Source: Calothrix sp. PCC 7103
Lineage (GTDB): Bacteria > Cyanobacteriota > Cyanobacteriia > Cyanobacteriales > Nostocaceae
NCBI RefSeq assembly: GCF_000331305.1
Contig: NZ_KB217478.1
Location: forward strand, 1,843,679-1,907,678
Length of the DNA: 64,000 bases
Direction: 5' to 3'
Shown here: piece by piece, positions 17,782 to 25,626 of the stretch
Numbering within the stretch: position 1 is the stretch's first letter
Layout of the letters: every line of letters begins with the position of its first letter
Translations under genes and position numbers: made by a program
Notes under the pieces: model-generated
Seen by the model: the letters and a program-made list of their open reading frames with translations, nothing else
What the model was told of the DNA's origin: nothing
The model's database searches: none

Positions 17782-18072
17782 ATGACTCTTCGCGTTGTTG
17801 CCCGTGTTGTCACTTTACCTGGTAAGGAAAGCGAATTTAAAGCTTTGGCATTATCTCTTGTCGAAGCTACAAGACTTGAAACCGGGTGCATTAAATACGA
17901 GCTTCTGCAAAACTTAAATGACCCCACTGATTTTACGTTTGTAGAAGAATGGGTAAATGATGCTGCTTTGAATTTACACTTACAGGCGCCGCATTTTGTC
18001 GAAGCTGCTGGTCAACTTGATGGTTTGGTTGCTATGGCACCTGATATTCGTCGCTATGAGGTAATCTTTTAA
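17782..18072 (+). CDS. antibiotic biosynthesis monooxygenase (ABM/YgiN-like) domain protein
   Basis: The 96-residue protein is a single ABM ferredoxin-like domain: VVARVVTLPGKESEFKALALSLVEATRLETGCIKYELLQNLNDP, then FTFVEEWVNDAALNLHLQAPHFVE. YgiN-type proteins act on quinols or quinone-like compounds, often as dimers without cofactor. It follows mtnB by 25 bp and probably shares its transcript. A role in removing reactive acireductone side products is conceivable but is only an inference from position. Confidence 0.82.
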   Translation: MTLRVVARVVTLPGKESEFKALALSLVEATRLETGCIKYELLQNLNDPTDFTFVEEWVNDAALNLHLQAPHFVEAAGQLDGLVAMAPDIRRYEVIF

Positions 18073-18110
18073 GTATATTCACGGTATATTTTCTCGTTAA
18101 TTACTTATAA

Positions 18111-18144
18111 TTTGAGCAACCTTGTTGTAACAAGATTGCTCAAA
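18111..18144. terminator. long stem-loop after the mtnX-mtnB-ABM unit
   Basis: TTTGAGCAA-C-CTTGTT-GT-AACAAG-A-TTGCTCAAA forms a nearly perfect 16-bp stem with a two-base loop 39 bp past the stop. No U-run follows, so it may protect the transcript end or act as a factor-assisted or bidirectional terminator. The rest of the gap to 18345 shows nothing else. Confidence 0.55.
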
Positions 18145-18345
18145 GTGGTTCAGTATATAGTTTGGCTTTAGAAGGTTCGTGATATATTTCATTTTATAAA
18201 ATATAAATATTTAAATAAGCTTCAGTGAAAATACTAATTTATTGATTTTGTTCGTTACATCCTCCGAAAATATACGTGGTTTCTCTACTCGGTACCCCAA
18301 AATCAACCGATACGGTGATGCTAGGACGCGATATTTAATGAAATA

Positions 18346-20103
18346 ATGAGTTTGCTTGATTTACATGATAGTATATTTGTTTTTATGAGTTCTTCTGTTA
18401 GTCGTAATATTACTTATAGAGAGAAAAAACAGCATAAGTGGCAAAATACTATAGTTGGCGCCTTGAGTTTTGGCGTATTATCAACACTAGTAAGCGCAAC
18501 TCCAGGATTAGGCGCCGAACGTATAGCATTTTATTACCCTCCGTTTGGGGAGTTTACAATATCTACTGATGATATCGAGACTTATGCGGAGTCAGGTAGG
18601 GTGACAAGAGATTTTGCATTTTATCTAAATCGTGTACCTTCATCTCAACGCGCACAATTTCGGCAGTTGCTTAGAACTCATTTCAAATTAAATGCTACTT
18701 TAGTTTCACAGGTAAGTTACTCTGCCCTAGGTGAGAGTGTAGTGCGACGGTTATCTGAGTTGATAATGACGGAAAGTAGGCAAGGTAGCTTTTATGCGCT
18801 GCGTTCAGCGTTGATATTATCTGCGACTAACCCCAAGGGATTAAATATTGTTGAAGTAATTCGTCGCTATCCATCCAGTACAATTCGTCTTAACTTAACT
18901 GAAGGGCAGTCCATACTTACTAATTTTTCAGAGTTACTACGAAGAAGGGATAGGGTTGTCGGTGGTCTCAAAGAAGTTGCCACTGCGGAAGCGTTAAACC
19001 AAACTACAGATTTTTCACAACAGCCAGATTTACGAGTCAATGGTAGTTTTGGTTATAAAGTAGTATCTTTGGAGATGAACGATGTTGACCGAAGTCGCGC
19101 TTTTCCTGTTGATTTATATTTACCACAGAATAACAATAACCGTTCAGGTGGCGCCTCAACTTCGATTAAACCACCATTTCCATTAATTGTAATTTCCCAC
19201 GGTGTTGCTGAAGACCGGGAAACTTTTGCTTATGCAGCACAGCATCTTGCTTCGTATGGTTTTGCTGTTGCAGTTCTCGAACATCCAGGTAGTGACGCTA
19301 AAAAAATTCAGCAGTACTTTGCAGGTTTAGCAAGTCCACCCGAAGCACGCGAATTAATTAACCGTCCTTTAGATATTAAATTCTTACTCGACCAACTTCA
19401 ACGTCTGAATGAGTCGGGTTCAAATTTTGTTGGGCAACTCAATGTTCAAGAAGTTGGTGTAATTGGACACTCTTATGGAGGTTATACAGCTTTAACATTA
19501 GCAGGCGCTACAATAGATGTAAATTCTGTTAGTAAACAATGTAATCCTAACAACTCATTAAATTTATCAGTATTATTACAATGCCGAGCTAACGAATTAT
19601 TACAGCAAAATATCTCAATTCCATCATTCCAAGACACGCGCGTTAAGGCTGTAATGGCTTTAAATCCTTTTGGTAGCGTTGTATTGAATCAGAAAGGATT
19701 TAGTAAAATACAAGTCCCGATAATGTTAATGGGAGGTAGCCAAGATGTTATTACACCAGCAGTACCCGAACAGGTAATTCCTTTCACTTGGCTGACATCG
19801 CAAAATAAATACTTAGCATTAATTGAGAATGGAACTCATTTTTCAACTTCTGAAAAATTGAACGCTTCAAAACCTGTTCTACCAGTGCCTAGAGAATTAA
19901 TTGGTCCTAACCCTGCTATTGCTCAAATGTATGTTAAAGCATTCAGCGTGGCATTTTTTCAAACTCATCTTGTAAACCAACAGCAATATAGTCCATATTT
20001 GAGCTACGCTTATGCTCAGTATATTAGTAGGGCGCCTCTTAATATAGATTTAGTACGTTCATTAACAAGTGAGCAATTAGAAAAAATCTTCGTGAATAAT
20101 TAA
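18346..20103 (+). CDS. secreted DUF1400 alpha/beta hydrolase (paralog 1)
   Basis: The 585-residue protein has a basic N-terminus and a hydrophobic segment (about 33-52, TIVGALSFGVLSTLVSA) that looks like a signal peptide; an internal ATG at 18385 is an alternative start. The DUF1400 helical domain follows (YYPPFGEFTISTDDIETYAESG, about 63-190), then the alpha/beta hydrolase with ISHGVAEDRETF (oxyanion side), LEHPGSD, the nucleophile Ser376 in GHSYGGY, and a C-terminal NGTHFS that supplies the catalytic His. Cyanobacterial members are annotated as lipase/dienelactone-hydrolase-like; the substrate is unknown. A second copy lies at 36791. Confidence 0.85.
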   Translation: MSLLDLHDSIFVFMSSSVSRNITYREKKQHKWQNTIVGALSFGVLSTLVSATPGLGAERIAFYYPPFGEFTISTDDIETYAESGRVTRDFAFYLNRVPSSQRAQFRQLLRTHFKLNATLVSQVSYSALGESVVRRLSELIMTESRQGSFYALRSALILSATNPKGLNIVEVIRRYPSSTIRLNLTEGQSILTNFSELLRRRDRVVGGLKEVATAEALNQTTDFSQQPDLRVNGSFGYKVVSLEMNDVDRSRAFPVDLYLPQNNNNRSGGASTSIKPPFPLIVISHGVAEDRETFAYAAQHLASYGFAVAVLEHPGSDAKKIQQYFAGLASPPEARELINRPLDIKFLLDQLQRLNESGSNFVGQLNVQEVGVIGHSYGGYTALTLAGATIDVNSVSKQCNPNNSLNLSVLLQCRANELLQQNISIPSFQDTRVKAVMALNPFGSVVLNQKGFSKIQVPIMLMGGSQDVITPAVPEQVIPFTWLTSQNKYLALIENGTHFSTSEKLNASKPVLPVPRELIGPNPAIAQMYVKAFSVAFFQTHLVNQQQYSPYLSYAYAQYISRAPLNIDLVRSLTSEQLEKIFVNN

Positions 20104-20110
20104 CTCTCTA

Positions 20111-20153
20111 TATACTATCCGCAGCAAGCGTTAAACTCACGGCAGATAGTATA
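20111..20153. terminator. inverted repeat between convergent genes
   Basis: TATACTATC and GATAGTATA form 9-bp arms around a 25-base loop, 8 bp after the hydrolase stop. It sits between convergent genes and may serve both strands. No long U-run is present. Confidence 0.4.
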
Positions 20154-20224
20154 TCGCCATAAAGGCAAACTTCGTTAACGTCGGAATTGACGGATGCCGT
20201 AGTTATTAAATATTTGGAAGTTCC

Positions 20225-21811
20225 TTATTGTACTGTCCACCATGCTAGGGCATAGGGTTGTTTTGCTTCGTTGATTTGTTTTTTGTATTGAATACGAATT
20301 TTATATTTACCTGCGGTTGGAACTGGGCAAAATATATGTTCTACGCTATCTACTTCGCTAACTGATGAACATGCTATTGATGTCGAACCGTTGGGGGTGT
20401 CTTGGACTAAATATAAATCTAGATTGTTTAAACCTCGGTCGCGGAAGTTTTCTCCTTCGTCGTATGCTTGATTGTTATTTTTGTCTTCGAGTTCGACTAA
20501 TCTATCCCAACTCAAAGTTAAGGAAACGAAACTACCTGCTTTGAGTGATTTTTTAAGTTGATAATCTACATTAGTATTTGCTGTGATTGTATTGTAATCC
20601 CATCCTAAAGTGGGGGCTGGTTGGTTCGGTTGCCACTGTCCGGCGCCAAATTGTTGTAGTGCGCGCGATGCGTTCATATGTCCGGTGCCCATTTGAGCAT
20701 GAAGTGGTATTTTGGGGTCTCTATAAGCGTCGGAAGCTAGCCAGTCTAAGTTCTGCTTGTCGATAATTGTTCGCGTCATGCCTAAGCGTAAACCATTACC
20801 ATCGTCTTTTAGTTTTTCGGCGGAGTTTAGTAAAACTGCTTTCATAACTTCGTGGCGCCGCGAAGCTATACTCCAATTTGACTGTTTTTTTCGTATCTGT
20901 CTATCACCAAATTCTTGTAATAAAGCTACTGTTCCTGTTACGTGAGGCGCCGCAAAACTTGTTCCTGTAACTTTATTTATTTTGCCATCGGGGTTTAACA
21001 TGCGAATATTACTGCCAGGAGCAAGAATATTCACCGAACGACGAACTCCAATATTTATTTCTTTACCTGCTAACCGAGCTGTGGCGCCTTCATTCGCTGC
21101 TGCTAAGTTGGAAACGTCAACTTTTGTAAATATATCGCCACGACGCGAAGAAAAGGCGACGTTTACAGCATTGAAGTTATCGGTGGGAATGGGAATTCCA
21201 CCTTTACCTTGATTTCCAGCAATTACGTATAGCGTATTATGAACTCTACTCGACCAGTCAACGCACATCGTTAACAAAGCATTGCCGTCAAGAACAGGGT
21301 CGGGACGCGGGTCACGATTAAGTGGTTCACCAAAGCTAAAATTAATTGCACGCACATCACTACCATTTTGCGATGCAATATGTTGCGCTGATAAACATTC
21401 TTCGGGTTGACCTTGGCTTTTTGTCGAACCAACTGCCGAAGAATATAGTCGCGCGTTTGGCGCCACTCCAGGAAATGCTTTGTCATTACTTGCCATTACA
21501 CCTGCAACATTATGTGCGTGTGGGTCTACACCACTATTCGACTTGGCTGGTATAGTTCTCGCAAATACTGCAACAGGCGACAACGCACGATTACTAGAAA
21601 CTGATTTATCGACACCAAACTTTCCTGGACGCCCAATTTCTACTTGACCGATGGCGATTTTGCGCCCAGTTAAATTGTAAGGAGGTTTGTGTAGCTTCAG
21701 CGCATCAATTCCAAAACTATCTAGTGAACTGCTAAACTTAATAGCCAGAACGGGTGTACTCACTAAAGCTGCACTCAATCCCCAAAATATCCAGGTTTGT
21801 TTTTTCACCAT
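20225..21811 (-). CDS. exported S8 subtilisin-like peptidase with atypical Asp site
   Basis: The 528-residue protein has a signal peptide (MVKKQTWIFWGLSAALVSTPVLA). The subtilase fold shows the catalytic His in PHAHNVAGVMAS (His98), the oxyanion Asn in YVIAGNQG (Asn200) and the serine in GTSFAAPHV (Ser285). The usual first motif (xxDTG) is replaced by IAIGQVEIGRPG, so the triad Asp position appears to be Glu58. Residues after about 395 form a C-terminal beta-rich domain (VSLTLSWDRLVELEDKNNNQAYDEG) like the pre-peptidase or calcium-binding extensions. It acts outside the cytoplasm; the target is unknown. Confidence 0.85.
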   Translation of the reverse strand: MVKKQTWIFWGLSAALVSTPVLAIKFSSSLDSFGIDALKLHKPPYNLTGRKIAIGQVEIGRPGKFGVDKSVSSNRALSPVAVFARTIPAKSNSGVDPHAHNVAGVMASNDKAFPGVAPNARLYSSAVGSTKSQGQPEECLSAQHIASQNGSDVRAINFSFGEPLNRDPRPDPVLDGNALLTMCVDWSSRVHNTLYVIAGNQGKGGIPIPTDNFNAVNVAFSSRRGDIFTKVDVSNLAAANEGATARLAGKEINIGVRRSVNILAPGSNIRMLNPDGKINKVTGTSFAAPHVTGTVALLQEFGDRQIRKKQSNWSIASRRHEVMKAVLLNSAEKLKDDGNGLRLGMTRTIIDKQNLDWLASDAYRDPKIPLHAQMGTGHMNASRALQQFGAGQWQPNQPAPTLGWDYNTITANTNVDYQLKKSLKAGSFVSLTLSWDRLVELEDKNNNQAYDEGENFRDRGLNNLDLYLVQDTPNGSTSIACSSVSEVDSVEHIFCPVPTAGKYKIRIQYKKQINEAKQPYALAWWTVQ

Positions 21812-21938
21812 CGTCTTTATCTTTATAAAGGGTTAATAATTGTAAAGCATTAATGTAGGATGAAATTAGACAGGTGAGCCAAGGCTCATATTTTGTTACA
21901 ATCAATACAGAATTTCAAGCACCTATTAAGCGCTAGCC

Positions 21939-22646
21939 ATGACCCATACGCCATCCGACAAGCCCATTGTAATTGCTCCGTCTATATTATCAGCAGATTT
22001 TAGCCGTTTAGGAGAAGAAGTTCGTGCCGTAGATGAGGCAGGAGCTGATTGGATACATGTTGATGTAATGGACGGACGCTTTGTTCCGAATATAACCATT
22101 GGTCCGCTGATAGTTGAAGCAATTCGTCCAGTTACCAAAAAACCACTTGATGTCCACTTAATGATTGTGGAGCCAGAAAAATATGTGGCAGATTTTGCTA
22201 AAGCTGGCGCCGACCATATTACGGTACATTGTGAGCATAATGCATCTCCGCACCTGCACCGTACCCTTGGTTTGATTAAAGAGCATGGCAAAAAAGCTGG
22301 TGTAGTACTCAATCCTTCAACTCCGTTGGATTTAATTGAGTACGTGCTTGATATTGTCGATTTAGTATTAATTATGAGTGTTAACCCTGGTTTTGGGGGT
22401 CAAAGCTTTATTCCTGGGATGGTGCCTAAAATTCGTCAGTTACGTCAAATGTGTGACGAACGTGGTTTAGACCCTTGGATTGAAGTTGATGGTGGTTTAA
22501 AAGCGAATAATACTTGGCAGGTTTTGGAAGCAGGCGCCAACGCTATTGTAGCTGGTTCAGCGGTATATAATGCTCCTGACTATGCACAAGCTATCGAAGC
22601 TATCCGTAATAGCAAACGTCCCGCTCCAGAATTGGCGAAAGTCTAA
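21939..22646 (+). CDS. rpe: ribulose-phosphate 3-epimerase
   Basis: Rpe interconverts ribulose 5-phosphate and xylulose 5-phosphate in the Calvin cycle and pentose phosphate pathway. The 235-residue TIM barrel shows [34 protein letters not shown] (metal-binding HVDxMDG), [35 protein letters not shown] and [11 protein letters not shown]. These are all the conserved catalytic motifs. It is transcribed alone and ends in a terminator hairpin. Confidence 0.96.
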   Translation: MTHTPSDKPIVIAPSILSADFSRLGEEVRAVDEAGADWIHVDVMDGRFVPNITIGPLIVEAIRPVTKKPLDVHLMIVEPEKYVADFAKAGADHITVHCEHNASPHLHRTLGLIKEHGKKAGVVLNPSTPLDLIEYVLDIVDLVLIMSVNPGFGGQSFIPGMVPKIRQLRQMCDERGLDPWIEVDGGLKANNTWQVLEAGANAIVAGSAVYNAPDYAQAIEAIRNSKRPAPELAKV

Positions 22647-22697
22647 GTATCGCGCAAGCTTTTTAACTTTTGCAGAAAGTATATAGTAAGTTTGAAA

Positions 22698-22724
22698 TGG
22701 CAGCCTAATAGGCTGCTATTTTAT
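22698..22724 (+). terminator. rho-independent terminator of rpe
   Basis: GCAGCC-TAATA-GGCTGC is a 6-bp GC-rich stem with a five-base loop followed by TATTTTA, about 55 bp after the rpe stop. Confidence 0.7.
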
Positions 22725-22734
22725 GGCATCGTTT

Positions 22735-22754
22735 GCAACGGATGTAACGGATAA
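22735..22754. repeat. ACGGAT-type dispersed repeat
   Basis: GCAACGGATGTAACGGATAA matches the ends of the composite repeat at 36512-36665, where it appears in both orientations. It lies in the 350-bp gap between rpe and the HAD gene; no other element was recognised in that gap. Confidence 0.6.
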
Positions 22755-22997
22755 GTTATTTGTTATAAACAAATATATTTATTTTATTTATCCTTATTCA
22801 CAGGTTATTATATATCTACTAATGTTATTGCTGTGAACGAAATTCCCGACTTCTTTAAGAAGCTAGGAATGGAGTTTTAGTATAATGTTTATAAAAATCA
22901 ATTTATATAATCAATAATGATTTTTGGATTACTATTTTATGGAATAAAATTAATTTTAATTAATTATAGGTTTTGTAAAGTTTTAGGTACGATAAAA

Positions 22998-23774
22998 ATG
23001 ACTGCAACTCCAACTATTTTAGCGTCTGATTTTGACGGTGTTATTTGTGACGGCATGGTCGAGTACTTTGAGGTTGCTTGGCGAACTTATTGCCAAATAT
23101 GGGCGCCAACGAAACTTATAGCAACCGATGATTATGCATCAATGTTTTATAGTCTGCGACCAATAATAGAAACGGGTTGGGAAATGCCTGTTTTGATTAA
23201 AGCAATAGTGGAAGGTATATCTGAAGATAATATCTTAAAAGATTGGGCAAATATGACTAAAAAAATTTTAGCAGAATCTAATCTTCAGTCATCAGATGTT
23301 GCACATAAACTTGACTCATTACGCGACGATTGGATTAAGAATGATTTAGAAGATTGGATGAGTCTACATAGATTTTATCCGGGAGTTGCAGACAGAATAA
23401 GAAACATGATTGCAAGTGATATAAAAATATATATTGTCACAACCAAAGAAGGTAGATTTGCTCATCAGCTTTTACAAAAAGAAGGAATAGATTTACCACG
23501 CGAAGTTATATTTGGAAAAGAAGCCAAACGGCCCAAATACGAAATATTGAGAGAATTAAAAGCAAACACAGAAGGCGCCAATATTTGGTTTATCGAAGAC
23601 CGTCTCAAGACCTTACAATTAGTTAAAAAGCAAAGCGACTTAGATGATGTAACCTTATTTCTAGCTGACTGGGGCTATAATACTCCATCAGAACGTCTAG
23701 TTGCCCACAGCGACAGCCGTATGCATTTGTTATCATTAGCACAATACTCACAAGACTTTTCAGATTGGGTGTAG
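22998..23774 (+). CDS. HAD-superfamily hydrolase
   Basis: The ATG at 22998 gives a 258-residue protein starting MTATPTILASDFDGVICDG, with the nucleophile in DFDGV at about residues 12-16. Longer forms from 22917 would add a hydrophobic, AT-rich leader that does not fit the family. Other motifs are IYIVTTKEGRF (motif II Thr) and the motif III-IV region FGKEAKRPKYEIL and IWFIEDRLKTL. The insert between them is helical, as in the phosphoglycolate-phosphatase-like group. The substrate is unknown. It stands alone. Confidence 0.82.
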   Translation: MTATPTILASDFDGVICDGMVEYFEVAWRTYCQIWAPTKLIATDDYASMFYSLRPIIETGWEMPVLIKAIVEGISEDNILKDWANMTKKILAESNLQSSDVAHKLDSLRDDWIKNDLEDWMSLHRFYPGVADRIRNMIASDIKIYIVTTKEGRFAHQLLQKEGIDLPREVIFGKEAKRPKYEILRELKANTEGANIWFIEDRLKTLQLVKKQSDLDDVTLFLADWGYNTPSERLVAHSDSRMHLLSLAQYSQDFSDWV

Positions 23775-23812
23775 AAAAGTGTTGAGTGCTGAGTGCTGAG
23801 TAGAAGAGTTAA

Positions 23813-23917
23813 CACGAAGTACTTGCAGAAGCCAAGAATTTGCTTAAAAATGAAGAGAGTGCATTTGTACGTGAATACTTGGAGTCATTATCAGGTGTGA
23901 GCGCAATATGTTATTAA
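23813..23917 (+). pseudogene. possible gene remnant between AGTGCTGAGT repeats
   Basis: A 34-codon open frame reads EVLAEAKNLLKNEESAFVRE and ends at TAA 23915-23917, but begins right after a stop codon and has no start. It is bracketed by AGTGCTGAGTGCTGAG (about 23779) and its inverse CAGCACTCAGCAC (about 23990). The helical amphipathic composition suggests the tail of a former gene, but chance is possible. Confidence 0.3.
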
Positions 23918-24016
23918 AGACACATTTTTCGCTCATGCACTAATGGCAATTTATAATTTCTTTAACTTTAAAAACATCCTCTTAAACCCAGCACTCAGCA
24001 CTTTTTACTAATTTCT

Positions 24017-25216
24017 ATGCTTGACTTAACAAAACTCGCGGGTCAAATTCAAGGTTTGAGTCAGCACTTAACGCAAGAAGCTGTCGCAAGCCAAAAACGT
24101 TTAGAGTTAGCTTCTAAATATTTGGTTGATGCTTTCGCTCGTCAAGAAGAGTTTGTCGAGAAGCAAGATAAATGGAAAGACCGCATTATCTTTGCTAACG
24201 CAACTCCGATTGAACCGCTTGATACTCGCATTGATATTCCAGTTCCACCGAAGGTACACACAGTCATTGCTACTGACGGTTCGCAAATAGCACCGAATCA
24301 TCACGAAATCGCTTACTGTTATCTTCTTAATATTGGAAGGGTTGTTTTACATTACGGACAAAATAAACATCCACTTCTCGATAGTTTACCCGAAGTGTTT
24401 TACCGTCCCGAAGACTTGTATGCTTCACGTAAGTGGGGAATACGCACCGAGGAATGGATGAGTTACCGTCGTACTGCTTCGGAAGCGATGGTTTTGGCAG
24501 AGTTAGCTTGTGGAGTTGTAGGTGAGCAAACTCCCCTTTTAAACCCTCACGTTCCAACTTTGGCAATGGTTGATGGTTCACTTATTTATTGGTTTTTAGA
24601 ACAGTTACCTTTGGAAGCACGCGAACATATTTTGCCGCCAATATTAGAAGCATGGGGTCAAATGAAAGCTAGTCGCGCTCCTTTGATGGGTTATCTTAGC
24701 GCTTCGCGTAATGTTGAAGGGGTAAACTTTTTACGTTTACTTGCTTGTACTCATCCTGTGCCAGATTGCGCGAGTTTTTGTCCTAACCAAAACGATAAAG
24801 TTCCATGCAAAGTGTTCGACCCATTACGAGATAGCACTCTTTGGGCAACCCAACTTCAACCTGGACAGCGTGGACCTTTGTGGCGTAGTAATGCTCGAAT
24901 TCTTGAATTGTACCAAGACCAGCAAATTTATTTTTGTTATGTTCACGTTGGTACTGAGATTGCACGAATTGAAGTACCTAGATGGGTTGCTGAGGATACA
25001 CAGTTATTCGATGAGTCGCTAGGTTTGATGTTAGCTCAGGTGCAAAAAGGTTATGGTTATCCTGTCGCTATTGCGGAAGCGCACAACCAAGCTGTTGTTA
25101 AAGGTGGCGATAAAGCTCGCTTTTTCTCGGTTTTAGAACGCCAAATGATTAAAGCTGGGTTGAGAAATGTGGGAACTTCTTATAAAGAAGCGCGTAAGCG
25201 GGGAAGTATTGCATAA
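24017..25216 (+). CDS. nurA: NurA-domain nuclease
   Basis: NurA is a 5'-3' exonuclease that works with the HerA translocase in DNA end resection in archaea; bacteria, including cyanobacteria, carry relatives. The 399-residue protein shows an N-terminal helical segment, then the metal-binding VIATDGSQIAPNH (about 82-94), a second acidic strand LAMVDGSLIYWFLEQL and the C-terminal YPVAIAEAHNQAVV. These are the NurA active-site landmarks. No herA is seen in the window. It stands alone, and the 240 bp upstream hold repeats and a gene remnant. Confidence 0.82.
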   Translation: MLDLTKLAGQIQGLSQHLTQEAVASQKRLELASKYLVDAFARQEEFVEKQDKWKDRIIFANATPIEPLDTRIDIPVPPKVHTVIATDGSQIAPNHHEIAYCYLLNIGRVVLHYGQNKHPLLDSLPEVFYRPEDLYASRKWGIRTEEWMSYRRTASEAMVLAELACGVVGEQTPLLNPHVPTLAMVDGSLIYWFLEQLPLEAREHILPPILEAWGQMKASRAPLMGYLSASRNVEGVNFLRLLACTHPVPDCASFCPNQNDKVPCKVFDPLRDSTLWATQLQPGQRGPLWRSNARILELYQDQQIYFCYVHVGTEIARIEVPRWVAEDTQLFDESLGLMLAQVQKGYGYPVAIAEAHNQAVVKGGDKARFFSVLERQMIKAGLRNVGTSYKEARKRGSIA

Positions 25217-25363
25217 AATCCCCTCTTGACAAGCGCTACCGTGTACACACAAGTCTCTAAAAATGATAAATAGATGTTTGTACACCTTAGCTTGACAAGG
25301 GGGGCTAAGAATTCACTCTTGTTCCCCCCTTATTAAGGCAGGGCTAGGGGGGATTGTATAAGC
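25217..25363. other. repeat-bearing DNA downstream of nurA
   Basis: This stretch has CCCCTCTTGACAAGCG and CTTGACAAGGGGGGC, and between them GTGTACAC and TTTGTACACC. After that come CCCCCCTTATTAAGGCAGGG and AGGGGGGATT. These are recurrent intergenic words in filamentous cyanobacteria. Some could act as terminators for nurA, but no clean hairpin with U-run was found. Confidence 0.4.
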
Positions 25364-25480
25364 TATACTGCTAATGGGTAGAATATAAACTTTGTCATAC
25401 TGAACGAAACGTAGTGCAGTGAAGCATCTTAGAGATTATTCGCTACGCTCAGAATGACATTTCTTACCCGTGTTAAGTAT
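25364..25480 (+). mobile_element. MITE-like element, copy A
   Basis: The 117-bp element begins TATACTGCTAATGGGTAGAA and ends ACCCGTGTTAAGTATA. Its ends are imperfect inverted repeats (TATACT..AA..GGGTA and GTCAT.CTGA.CG in both arms). A second copy, in the opposite orientation and with an internal insert, lies at 40352-40514; outside the insert they agree almost base for base. It has no coding capacity. The inner arms are the GTCATNCTGA palindromic family seen at several other sites. A short palindromic element moved by another transposase fits best. Confidence 0.7.
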
Positions 25481-25626
25481 ATTTATAATTGATTTATAGA
25501 AATTTTCTGATAAATCGAATTATTCTCATTACAATACTTCCTTGTTTTTACGGTGGATTTAATATAATTTTTAGCTTAGGCTACTTAGAAACAATGTGAT
25601 TAAGCATCGATAGTTAATTAGACCAA

